Shown here piece after piece: positions 37,477 to 47,304 of a DNA stretch of 47,468 nucleotides; the first letter of the stretch is position 1; each line of letters begins with the position of its first letter. The notes beneath the pieces were generated by a model, which saw nothing but the letters and a program-made list of their open reading frames with translations, searched no databases and was not told the DNA's origin. Source of the stretch: Prorocentrum cordatum. Lineage: Eukaryota > Sar > Dinophyceae > Prorocentrales > Prorocentraceae. The translations under genes were made by a program, and so were the position numbers. The DNA lies in assembly GCA_963575745.1 (NCBI GenBank), contig CAUYUJ010017864.1:37501-84968 (forward strand), read 5' to 3'.

Positions 37477-38690
37477 AGTACATCGGCGATCGCCAGATCT
37501 ACGCGCTCAGGGCAGGTATCCTGAAGTATGAGGAGACGGCAGCCACAGAAGCTCAAGACCTACTTCGAGAAGGACGGCTGGATCTGATGGAGGTGTGTGC
37601 ACCACCCGACTCCAAGTTGGGAGCAGAGGTGGAGAAGCTCGGCGGAAAGGTCATGAGGCTGGGCAAGCACCACCAGTACGACCTGACGACCAACACGGGC
37701 TACCGCAGGGCTTCGAAGACTCTCAGGGAAGCGCTGCCACGCCGTGTGGTCTTCTCACCGCCGTGCACAGCCAGATCCATCATCCAGAACGCCGACCAGA
37801 ACACACCAGAACAGCGACGTCTGGAGGCCAAGAGGCGGAAGAACGACAAGGTGACAAAAGCCTGTGTTCTACTAGCCCACCAAGCCCTACATCAAGGTGC
37901 CGAGATCGACTTCGAGCAGCCATTGAGATGCGGGACATGGTCACTGCCATTCTTGAGGAAGCTCAGGGAGCAGCTGTTCACAGTACGAGTGGATGGATGT
38001 GCTTACGGACTGCGTTACCCAAAGACCAACGAGCTCATCAAGAAAGAGTGGCTGATCGCAACCTCTGACGTACACCTCAGCCCGACCACCGCGAGGACAT
38101 GCTCCAACAAGAAGGGTAGTTCACACAACCACTACCACGAGGAGATCCAAGGCCAGGTGACGGAGCTCACAGCAGCCTACCCCACGGCAGTGTGCAAAAA
38201 GTGGGCGAAGTCAATCATGAAGTGCGAGGAGTGGTCTACCTGGTGCGCGTGGGCTGGAGGAGACCAGGAGATGCAGTACAGTGACGCAGTGTACACCATC
38301 AAGCGACGCTTGGTTGGTAAGCAGCCAATGCCGAAGTGGAGGAAGGAGCTGGACAAGGCAGAAGACTTCGATGTCGAATTCGACTCCAACGGAGAGTTCG
38401 AGTGCTGGGAGCGGGAGGACAACAACGTCACGACTTTCATTGGCACGAACGCGGACGGACCTGACTGGCTCTCAGTTGTGCGGCGACTGACCTGGGACTT
38501 GGACACGAACACACTCATCGGGAACGAGCTCGGTGAGAACATTCTCTCCGACGAGGAAATCTACCGGAAGCTACCCGAGGGAACCAGCCGCACCAGGACG
38601 AGACTCTACTACAGAGATCCAGCAGCTCCACTACAGAGATCCAGCAGCTCCCACGACATCGAAGGATTTCAAACTACCTGATCCACCTCG
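37470..38690 (+). CDS. copia-B domain resembling C5-cytosine methyltransferase
   Basis: The frame (opening at 37365, real from about 37470, stop 38679) contains the following, counted from 37365. Residues 72-85 are LDLMEVCAPPDSKL, at the place of a SAM-binding motif I. YDLTTNTG (105-112) follows. FSPPCTARSIIQN (130-142) resembles motif IV with the Pro-Cys catalytic pair (Cys134, codon 37764-37766). EIDFEQP (180-186) stands at the motif VI position. CAYGLRYPKTNELIKKEW (212-229) resembles the YG...K/R region seen before the target-recognition part. A His/Cys-containing segment and an acidic tail follow. Cytosine methyltransferases inside dinoflagellate retrotransposons have been reported. This domain is more divergent: ENV is replaced by EQP and the Gly-rich motif I is weak. 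Another SAM- or non-SAM-dependent function is possible. Confidence 0.5.
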
Positions 38691-39180
38691 ATCCGAACAG
38701 CCACAAGCAGAAGAGGACGGCCAGACACCATTACAGCAGTTCCAGACCGAGAGTGGCGAGAAGGTGGGCGCCGTCCAGGTCAACGGTTATCATCGACGGC
38801 TGCATGTCCGACTGAGACACCGCAGCAACAGGACACTCACCGACGTGCTCAAAAAGCTGGCGCCAAGGAACCCATCCTGGATTTGGCGGCGAAGTTCAGA
38901 TGCGAGGCCTGCGAGAAACACAAGAATAAGCAGATGGAGTCCGTGGTGGCACCTTACTGCCTGGCCACGCCTGGCAAGGTCATCGAGACGGACGGCTTCT
39001 CCTGGCAGGACCCGCGCGATCTGCAGGTCTGGACAAGCACCTACATCGTATGTACGGGGACGCGGCTAGGAGGTGGAACTCTCAACTTGAAGGGAAGGCT
39101 CATGCGGTCTGGAGATGAGTTCCGCAAGACGCTACAGCAGAAGTGGATGCAGTACTACGGCCGACCCGCGGCCCGCGGTG
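38691..39180 (+). pseudogene. pol: copia-B pre-integrase zinc finger and first integrase Asp
   Basis: One frame gives the His half of the HHCC finger (RRLHVRLRHRSNRTLTDVL, H-x4-H). The coding then shifts by one base in an A5 run (38851-38855) and continues as CEACEKHKN, the Cys half. The integrase core begins with VIETDGFSW, whose Asp codon is at 38991. The frame ends near 39180 and the second Asp is in another frame. Confidence 0.8.
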
Positions 39181-39770
39181 CTTCGTCTGGACGGTGAGGG
39201 ATGTCATGTGGAAGAGAAGGTTAAGGAGTGGCTACCATCGCGAGGTATCCTGGTGGACGTCACGAGGAGGCAAGCGCACAACCAGCTGGCTCTATGCGAG
39301 CGGAACATCGGCATTCTCCAGGACACCATGAACAAGATTGCGGAGGAGTCGGACAGCAGTGTCACAGCGGACGAGATCTTCTCGGAGGCAATCGACGCGA
39401 TGAATGACCTCGGCAGGTACAAATGCCACAATCCATATGAGATGATGCTGGGCAGGACACCAGAACTGCTTGTCGGCGACGTTTTCGGTCAAGACCACAA
39501 CTTACCAATCATCAGCAAGACCTACGAGGCCGAGGACGACGAGTATGTCAAGAACCAGAAGGTGCGGCTCGAGGCCAGAAAGGCTTTTCTCGAGACTGCT
39601 TCCAGACGGCGTCTCGCTCTACTGGAGCTGCGGAGGACGAGGGAGAAGGCCACGTGGATTGCTGGGCGGGTGCTACTGGTGGTCGGAAAAGGCGAAAAGC
39701 AACCTCAAGCAGCCGGACGGAATCTGGTCAGGACCTGCCACGGTCATTGCTCAATAACCGGAAGCTGACG
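39160..39770 (+). pseudogene. pol: copia-B integrase core and C-terminal domain
   Basis: The open frame from 39115 is real from about 39160 and holds AVLRLDGEG (second catalytic Asp, codon 39190) and AHNQLALCERNIG (Glu, codon 39298), exactly 35 residues apart. FSEAIDAMNDLGRYKCHNPYE and LGRTPELLVGDVFG are the usual post-catalytic blocks. Near 39665 coding shifts once more to GCYWWSEKAK and DGIWSGPATVIAQ, the C-terminal barrel, ending at a TAA. Integrase inserts the cDNA. All three acidic residues remain, but in two frames. Confidence 0.85.
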
Positions 39771-39775
39771 GACAT

Positions 39776-39892
39776 CTCCTCCTCCTCCTCCTCCTCCACC
39801 TCCCCCTCCTCCTCCTCCTCCTCCTCCTCCACCTCCTCCTCCTCCTCCTCCTCCTCCTCCTCCTCCTCCTCCTCCTCCTCCTCCTCTCACAC
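39776..39892. repeat. (CTC)n tract inside copia-B
   Basis: A nearly pure CTC tract of about 115 bp with two CCACCT interruptions lies between integrase and the RT linker. It encodes poly-Ser in the frame that continues downstream. Confidence 0.9.
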
Positions 39893-40535
39893 CGCCAGGA
39901 TCAGTGGTCTGGATCGAGCACCACGGTCGACGACTGCGAGCTGGCAGAGCACACCTCAGGCCAGCAACCGAGATGGAGATCGAGATGCACCAATTACCTC
40001 ATGGAGAAGCCATTCCTCTCGACAGCACAGCACAGCTGCCATGCTGAAGGTCAGGAAGAGCCAGTCCGAGGACCTGATCGGGCAGCGCACTCCAGACCTG
40101 GACGACTTGGACGATGCATGGGTGGAGGAACTCGAAGATCAGTTTCCCGGCAAAGCAGATGGAGGCCAGCCCGAGTCGACACGACATCAGCAACCACCCG
40201 AAGGAGTACCGACGAAGTCCGATACGTCCGAGGAGGGAAAGGATGACAAGGAGGAGAAGTACGAAGAGAAGAAGAAAGAGTCGGAGATCGCCAAGGAGGA
40301 CGAGACATCGTCTGTCGAGCTGGAGCCGCCACAGGACAACCACCAGCAGGACCAGATCGACTGCGACCAAGTGCAGATCAGGGCGCGACTACGAAAAAGC
40401 CGCGCAAGGAAAAGACAGGTACCAAGAGAGAGAGAGAGAGAGACACGGACGACTTCCAAGAACGGGTTAAAGGTGAGCAGAACTCCATCCAGAAGCTCAG
40501 CGAGGAACAGGACGCTACCACCGACAGGAAGGAGG
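39893..40535 (+). CDS. pol: copia-B charged integrase-RT linker
   Basis: This is the downstream part of a frame opening at 39654. After the CTC tract it reads AMLKVRKSQSEDLIGQRTPDL and then an acidic/basic region (EEGKDDKEEKYEEKKKESE). It stops at 40536, where RT coding begins in another frame. Such charged linkers commonly separate integrase and RT in copia polyproteins. A short (AG)n run (40428-40443) lies near its end. Confidence 0.6.
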
Positions 40536-41290
40536 TGATCTACGTCTCCATCGCGATGCCATCCAAGGAAGCCTTTAACCGCTTCGTGAAGAACCCGCGC
40601 CTGTACGTTGCTACGCAGGCGAGAAGGCAGCGCATTGAGGTGAATTACAAGAAGCTGGACAACCAGGACAAGGCGAAGTTCGACCTAGCTATGAAGAAGG
40701 AGGTGGACCAGTTTCTACTCGCTCTAGCGTATCGAGGCGTTCTCAGGAGCAAGTTGCAGGACATCGACCTGATGAATATGAGATGGGTTCCGACATGGAA
40801 GGAGGATCCAAAGGCCGACGGAGGCAGAAAGGCGAAAGCCAGACTGGTGCTCATCGGCTACACCGACAAGGATTTGGAGACGCTCAAGACCGAGTCACCG
40901 ACACCATCGAGACGGGCGAGAATGATTATGTACCGGATGGCGGCCAACAACAGTTGGGGGACGTGGGTAGCAGATGCTTCGTCAGCTTCCAGGGGAAGCT
41001 ACTGAGGAGGAGGGAGAGCTTTACGCACTACCTGTACCCCAGCTTCGGGAGGCACTCAACCTGAATAAGGACAACGTGGTCCAGATCCCGTAGACGTGCT
41101 ATGGACTTACCAATGCTCCGCGGAGATGGTACGAGAAGGTCAAGACGGATCTCGAGACCAGAGGCTGGTATTCGTGCAAGCTCGAGCCGTGCCTCTTCAC
41201 GAAGGTCAACTCGGACAACAAGGTGATCGGGCTCATCTTAGTTAATGTGGACGACTTCCAGAACACAGGGGGACATCAATAACAAGGAGT
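40535..41290 (+). pseudogene. pol: copia-B reverse transcriptase
   Basis: The first frame (40535-41005) gives MNMRWVPTWKEDPKADG, KAKARLVLIGYTDKDLETL and WVADASSA (motif A Asp). It then shifts at about 40990 to EATEEEGELYALPVPQLREA. An in-frame TAG lies at 41091-41093, just before CYGLTNAPRRWYEKV. Motif C is LVNVDDF, with both Asp codons at 41250-41255. A TAA follows within a dozen codons. The catalytic residues survive, but the protein cannot be made without passing a frameshift and a stop. Confidence 0.85.
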
Positions 41291-42249
41291 TCGAGTCCGA
41301 GTACGAGCATCTCAAGACTTTGTATACATGGGGATGTGAAAATCCGATTGCGAAGGATGTTATGTCTGCGGTGTTGAGGTTTCTCGCAACGAGGACGGCG
41401 GGTTTCGTTTAAGCTCGGAGAAGTATGCGAAGACAATCCAGCCGATCAACCTCGAGCGCAATAGAAAGGCAGATCCATATTCCAAGCTGGCGAGCGAGGA
41501 GAATACTACCTGCAGGGCCATCTTGGGACAATCACAGCGGTTTCCATGTTGCAGTCCGTCGTCGACAGTGCTACTGTGAAGGACCTTGGGCGTATCATCC
41601 AGCTGGTGAAGACGATTCACGAGTTTTCGAGCACAGGTGTTACGGTGCATCCGTACAAGGATATGGCTTGGGTTTGTTGGTTCGATGCTTCGTGGTGTTC
41701 GAGAGCAGGCGGCAGTAGCCAAGGAGGCTATGCGATATGCACCACGGAGAAGGAGGCGCTGAACGGCAAGAAACAGAAGTTCACGGTCTTCACTGGATCT
41801 TCAAAGAAGTTAACGGGGAAGTGCCGATCGTCTTTCGGTGCAGAGATCCAGGCGGTCAGCGAAGCTGCAGAGGAGCTGGAGTACACCCAGCTCGCTTGGA
41901 TGGAAATGCAGAATGCCAAGGTGTATCTGAAGGGTGGCGAACGATACCAGTTTATCAGGGCGGTCCGCAGAGCGTGCTGGTCACAGACTGCAAGAGCCTC
42001 TACGACGCCGCGACGGGCTCAGGGAGCTCGGCGTTGGGACTCAGCGACAAGCGTTCGGCTATTGAGTGCATGGCGTTCAAGCAGGGTATCAACGAGTGCG
42101 GCTCAGAGCTCAGATGGGTTCATTCGCATGCGCAGGTAGCAGACGGATGCACCAAGATCAAGTACGGGGCACAGAAGTTGCTCGACGTTTTTATGAGCAG
42201 AAGTTTCTGGACGCTGGTGCATGACCCAGAATTCGAGTCGGCTCGATAG
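41291..42249 (+). pseudogene. pol: copia-B RT C-terminus and RNase H
   Basis: Sequence after motif C reads NNKEFESEYEHLKTL, CGVEVSRNEDGGFRLSSEKY and TIQPINLER in shifting frames. RNase H begins at about 41660 with VCWFDASWCSRAGG (Asp) and FGAEIQAVSEAAEEL (Glu). At about 41950 it shifts frame to VLVTDCKSLYDAATG (Asp) and WVHSHAQVADGCTK (final Asp), ending at TAG 42247-42249. All four RNase H acidic positions are recognisable. Confidence 0.8.
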
Positions 42250-42480
42250 CGAGGTTTGCGTGGTCTCGACATTTTGGAGCAGAAAGTCCAAGGATATTCA
42301 AGTGATCGAGGCCAACTTGCTCGTTTCATTATTCATGTCGCTCGCTGTCGCGAGGTTTGTTTCATTATGTGTGTGATCTGTTCAATGCAGTTTTTTCTTA
42401 CATGTATATAGTCATTGCGCGACATGTTTAGTTATTATGAAGTTCCAGATCGGTCGTGCCAAAACCTTTTTTTCCTCCTG
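42250..42480 (+). other. copia-B 3' non-coding segment
   Basis: AT-richer than the rest of the element, between the RNase H stop and the 3' LTR. No clear polypurine tract is visible directly before the LTR (the sequence there is TTTTTTTCCTCCTG). Confidence 0.5.
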
Positions 42481-42790
42481 TGTAAATGTTTACGCATGTT
42501 GGCCGACCGATGCGAGTGCCCAGGGACCGACGCGAGCGGTCCTTAACCGCGGCCACTTCGGTCCAGGGCGCCCTTGAGCTTGTAGCAAGCTACCGGACAC
42601 ACTTGATAGTGAACGGTGCTCGGAGGGTACCAGCGCTGGAGCCCACCAGGGGCTCACCATCCTGAAGAGGAGTATCCAGACTGTCGGTGCTGATCAGGAG
42701 AGAAAGGGGGATATTACGATTGTGTCGTGACGTGTGCTCACGACTCCCACGAGGACTTCAGCGACGCTTCCGCCAGCGCCGACGCTCTAG
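42481..42790 (+). repeat. 3' LTR of copia-B
   Basis: It starts TGTAAATGTTTACGCATG and aligns along its whole length with 34029-34337 (about 10% divergent by eye). CCT repeat sequence begins at 42791. Confidence 0.85.
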
Positions 42791-43047
42791 CCTCCCTCCC
42801 TCCTTCCTCACGCCTTCCTCACTCCCTCACTCTCCTCCTCCTCCCCTCCTCCTCCTCCTCCTCCTCCTCCTCCTCCTCCTCCTTCTCCTCCCCCCCCTCC
42901 TCCTCCTCCTGCTCCTCCTCCTCCTCCTCCTCCTTCTCCCCCTCCTCCCTCCTCCCTTTTCCCTCCTCCCTTCTCCCTCCTCCATCCTCCCTCCTCCCTC
43001 CTTAGTCCTCCCTCCTCAGTCCTCCCTCCTCCTCCTTTCTCCTTCGT
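42791..43047. repeat. CCT-rich tract downstream of copia-B
   Basis: CTC/CCT/CTT words like those at 33833-34028, presumably the other half of the same tract, split by the element. Confidence 0.85.
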
Positions 43048-43098
43048 TCAATTCATTCATTCATTCATTTAGTCAGTCAGTCATTCATTCATTCATGG
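43048..43098. repeat. (ATTC)n/(AGTC)n tetranucleotide run, likely LINE-2 tail
   Basis: On the minus strand it reads (ATGA)n, (CTGA)n, (ATGA)n directly after the last LINE-2 sequence. LINEs often end in short tandem repeats. Confidence 0.7.
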
Positions 43099-44440
43099 GC
43101 ATTAGGAGGTCAGCCAAACGAAGCTCGCCTGACCTCACCACACAATTGACGAGCGAGGCCTCGTCCTCTTCCTGGGCCAAGGCACCCCGCACTTCACGAC
43201 GCCCAGAGCCCTGGGGCATTGCAGAGGGCTCTTGAGGGCTCGAGAGGTCATCCGCAAGCCGTACCCTCAAAGGGCGCCCAAGCCCCGTCCCGCGATCCCC
43301 CTGGGGCCCAACTGTAAAGGGCGACGGGAGGGGTGCGGGCGGGGGGGGGGGGCGCGGCCAAAGCTGAAAAGCCCGAAGAGGAGGCTCGAGGCCTCCTCCT
43401 CCGCAAAACAATGCCGTCAACCACCCACACAAGGACGACGCGGCCTGCCACCCCATGTGCAGGCAGCGCCTGGACGGTGGCAGGCCACGCCCCAAATGTG
43501 GGGTATGCACACGGATGCCTGCCCTGAGGGTCAGTCGCATCGGGCCGTGCGCGATTGGCAGGAACAAATTAACACGCACACTCGCTGAATGCACTGGGCA
43601 AGTGCTAGGACGCGGGGGTGGCCGTCTCCCCCCTCCCAGCTTGGACTTAACTGCCACGGGCAAGGTCAGCAAGTTGGGATTTAGCGGGTCGCACAAACTC
43701 AAACACCAACCTGAAAAATGAAACCACAAGCGACGCCAGGACGACAGAGCCAAGAAACCCCAGGTGTGCCGTACCCTGAAACGGGCGGACGCCTGGACGG
43801 CCCCTGGCTTGCCCCTGGTGCGGGCCTGACACCGCCACCGAGCCATGCCCCATGGCGGGCCCTCCAGATGCGTCCTAAGACAGCTGGGCAGAGCGATCAA
43901 GGATCCGCCGCCTTCCGCTCCAAAGAAGGGGACAAAAGCTTCAGGCAGTCGAGTCTGAGGTACGGGGGAGGGAGGCAACGGTCGGGGCGAGTCATGCCCC
44001 CGTGTCAGACCCTTACACAGCAGCTGGAAGAATGCCCCCCCCCCCTCCCCGCCCAACTCCCCGCTCAGATCCTTCCACCGCTGGGCAGCCCCATGGAGGA
44101 CTCTCCAGTGGCGGGTGAGACGGGCTCCTTCGGGCCAGGGTAGTGTGCCTCGACGAAAACAGCGGACCTGAGCTTTTTTAATCGTAACACATGGCTCCAA
44201 GAGGTGCTTGGGGGCGCGGGTGCAATACGACCCGCACCGCGAACAGTACAGGACGGGAATGCCTGCGTCATCAACCTTGCACGCCCACAGTTTGCGCCCC
44301 GGTGTTGGGGGGTCAACACCTCGCACCAGGGCCCCAAAAGAAGGAGGAAAAGCATCACACCTATTGTCACGTGACGGGGGAGTTCTGAAACTCGTGGCGC
44401 ACGAGAGGCGCTGCCAAAGACGGCCATTCCACAAAACATT
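43099..44440 (-). pseudogene. LINE-2 C-terminal Cys-containing region
   Basis: The frame from 44434 reads GRKLWACKVDDAGIPVLYCSRCGSYCTRAP (split here: Cys at residues 64, 67 and 71, and a further Cys at 82), a zinc-ribbon-like patch that I associate with LINE C-termini in dinoflagellates. The rest of the frame is Pro/Arg-rich without motifs and may be only partly real. Plus-strand frames in the interval are shadows. Confidence 0.5.
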
Positions 44441-44552
44441 GTGCTGCCGTTGGTTTCGGGGGGGGGGGGCTTAAACTTTTGGGTTCGCTCTCAAGCGTCC
44501 CGCGCATTTCTCTGGCAGGGAGCCAAAGTTCTAGGATCGGCATGGCCGCTTT

Positions 44553-45614
44553 TTATATGTATATATGTAAACAAGCACACCAGCCATCTAATGATTCTTT
44601 ACAGGCCTCGGCATCCTGGGGGGCGGCGCATTCACAGGCGGCCTCGCGACACATGATATCAGCCCAGGCATTCCCTATAACTCGTAATTGTTCTGCCCAT
44701 TCACGATCTCCTCGTTGGAGCGTCTGGTGGGCTTTGGCTGTGTGCATGGTGAACTGCTTACCCAATCTCTGAATAGCTCGCCAATGGCCAGCCTGCTGGG
44801 AGGTGCCGTCTAGGGCTCTGAGCGAAAAGGCGCATCCTGTGGGCGGGGCCTGGCAATCGGCGAAAAGATCGGCCTCTTCGTCGAAACGAACTGGGTCTTG
44901 CTAGAGGTGGCGGAGTCCCTGGAGGAACCCATGGCGTTCCGCCCAGGCCGCACTTTGAGGGTACCTCCTGGGAAGGGGACCTCGGGCCGCACGTTTAAGA
45001 TCTCCTCCACCTGTGATTTCGACCGCCGTCCAGCCCGCACGGGCCAGCAAGGGATTTGTGGGTTCCAGACAACTGCCGTCGATGAAGATCTCGGTGGGGC
45101 AAGTGAAATCGAACTCGTCAATTTCGCCAACCCTGTCGTAATACTCCACAGCTTCGTCTTCAGGTGGGAGGGTTGAAATTCCTGGCACTGGGATCCACAG
45201 CCGGGTGTATAAGGGGTCCTTGTCTGCCGAATGTCGGGCCGCTTCCACTATGATCGGGTCCACGTTTTCTTGTGCTGGGCTCCCGTGGGGGCAGTGCCAG
45301 AGCCGATGGCAGACCGTGTCGCACAAACCGCAGCACGGGCAAATCGGCTCCACCTTGAAACCGCGCTTCCAGAGAAGATGATTGGTGGGAGTCGTGCAGC
45401 ATATTAAATTCCGCAAACATCTCTTAGCTTCGTAGCTCCACTTTGTGCTGTTCCAAACCTTGCTGAAAGGGAAGCCCCACAACCCGCGTCTTCGGATATC
45501 CCTGGCCCTGGGCTGGACGCCCTCGTCGGGGCCCTCGGGGTGCTGAAGCTTTTTGCGGACCGAGCGTTCTAAAAACCTCTGTCTAAGATCTGCAGTGGAC
45601 AAATTATGAATCAA
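44553..45614 (-). pseudogene. LINE-2 zinc segment and RNase H
   Basis: The 45614-44901 frame has ICPCCGLCDTVCHRLWHC (residues 91-108), a C-C-H-C arrangement commonly seen before RNase H in LINEs. It then gives EIFIDGSCLEP (RNase H Asp179, about 45080) and YPQSAAWAERHG (Glu226). The remainder lies in another frame (44765-44553): KAHQTLQ and RVIGNAWADIMCREAA, which hold the conserved His and last Asp. RNase H would degrade the RNA strand of the hybrid. Confidence 0.75.
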
Positions 45615-45708
45615 TGCGGGCGAAGACTCCGTGATCTTGAGCTCGAGCTCATTGCTAGTCTTAACCGTCGCGGGGCCCTTGAAATCCCAGCCTGCTTGCT
45701 CCGCCCAG

Positions 45709-45713
<5 letters not shown>

Positions 45714-45766
<53 letters not shown>
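45714..45766. repeat. (AG)n tract within LINE-2
   Basis: A pure AG dinucleotide run of about 50 bp between RT and RNase H coding. Confidence 0.9.
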
Positions 45767-45768
<2 letters not shown>

Positions 45769-45885
45769 TCGGGCTTCTAACCTTGCACGCCCAACTTTTT
45801 GCCTGAGGGATGCTCGCGTAGAACCTTTGAGAAAACGCGACATCTGACAGAGGTCCTTCGGGCTGAGGGTATCAGGCGACTTGAG

Positions 45886-47304
45886 CTAGCTGTCAGTGGT
45901 CATCCACCACTCTCTGCAGTATCTCTTGAGGGTCGCGCAGGCATGGTCTATAGGGTCTACGGCAGGCTTCAACAGCCAACAAATGTTGCTATCGCATCCT
46001 GGTGACCAAATGTCAAGCAGCCGTGCTGTCTGAACTCTAAGCTTATTCAACTCCGGGGGTGAATGTCCTTGAACTTCCTCCCCACCGCATATTGATGGTT
46101 TCACACCGCAAGTATACATTTTGACCTTTTTGGGATTGCCTTGTTTCCGATTACGAATACGACATATTTTGGGGAGGCGCTTCATATTCTCCTTCCAGCG
46201 TGACGTCTTTTTCGATCTGCATCCCTTCGAGGCCCTAATCTTATCCGCGTTGTGGTCAACCCCCAGGTTGCTGATGGAGTTCTTGATGGGCCCCGAATGT
46301 TCCCCAAGAGCCCATGGAGCCTGCTTCATGATCTCTAAGTCGTTTGCAGGGAAGTTGAACTTCTTCATGTGGATGGGGAGCTCCAAGGTGAACGTAAACT
46401 GGTGAAACATTCTCGCTGCCAAATCTGCTAGACCATTGAGACACGCCTCTACCGCGCACCCTACCGAGTCGAACGCCATATCGTCGATATGGATCGAGAG
46501 AGACGTGCCATCGTTGATCGTCGCGTCGTGGATCGTAGGAATCATATAACCTTTCACTTCAAACGTCGCCGTCGAAGATCCCGCAACAATCCCCCCTGGC
46601 GGGGTATAGAGGCTCGCAAACTACATTGTCCATGAGCAACCTTCGTGGCCATCTGTGCGAGTCGAGCGCCGCCTTCAAAGCAACCCGCGGGAAATCACAC
46701 CGCATGCCCTCGCTGAGCATGGCGTGGTGGCTGATGTGCTCGTAGCACTGCTTCAAATCTGCCAAAAGCATCGCAACAAACTTACCTGCATGATCTGCTA
46801 TGTCCCCTCTCACCACTGCCCTCCAAACAGAATCTGTAGTATGTCGAGGTGGGGCCATGTTAAAGAGTTTTGACCTGACCGAGGCACGCTCCCATTCTCG
46901 GCAGTGGTGAGCCAGGCTCTTGGAATACATGCGGCTGAAGCTCTCGAAAAAAAAAAAAAAAAAAACCCTATGGGCCTTCGACCTCCAGCTGCCTTGCGGA
47001 AGAGGGCCGCAATCAACTCGTTCAACGCTGGCGGGCTGCTACCTAAGATGTCCATGACGTTGAAAACACCTTCCATGACCTCAAGGGCCCCCTTCGGAGA
47101 GCTGAGAGAAGTGCTCGGTTGGTACACGTAAACAGCCGTGGTGCACATCTTGAACTTATACGACATTTTTCGAAGCAGATCTCCAGAAGGGGCCTGGGGG
47201 AATCCTGTAGTTGGCGCCCATGGGGTCCTGCAGCTGCGCCCTGGGCTCGTGGGCCCCCCAGGCTTTGCTCCAAATATCATGTTGCTCCTGAAAACGCAAA
47301 CCAA
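45886..47304 (-). pseudogene. LINE-2 reverse transcriptase
   Basis: Three frames cover the domain. 47304-46810 has AALFRKAAGGRRPIG, the RT fingers block, then a run of Phe encoded by the A19/T19 tract. 46930-46559 has AMLLADLKQCYEHISH (motif A Asp) and EPLYPARGDCCG (motif B region). 46557-45886 has SLSIHIDDMAFD (motif C, Asp pair at about 46485-46480) and NLGVDHNADK. The motifs fit an RT related to the RNase H-bearing LINEs of algae and protists. The 5' part lies outside the window. Confidence 0.7.
46947..46965. repeat. A19 run within LINE-2 RT
   Basis: Nineteen consecutive A on the plus strand interrupt the RT between GGRRPIG and SFSRMYSKS. Confidence 0.9.

Larger units (their letters stand above)
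34029..42790 (+). mobile_element. Ty1/copia LTR retrotransposon copia-B, degenerate, with extra modules
   Basis: LTRs of about 309-310 bp (34029-34337 and 42481-42790) differ at roughly 30 positions by eye, so this is an older insertion than copia-A. The internal order is gag with zinc knuckle, 21-bp repeat array, retropepsin, tandem Cys modules, methyltransferase-like domain, integrase, RT, RNase H. The element is broken by frameshifts (about 34783, 38853, 39160, 39665, 40990 and 41950), stops, a nested TIR element and an internal (CTC)n tract. Target duplication is unclear because both flanks are CCT repeats (CGTCC before, CCTCC after). Confidence 0.9.
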
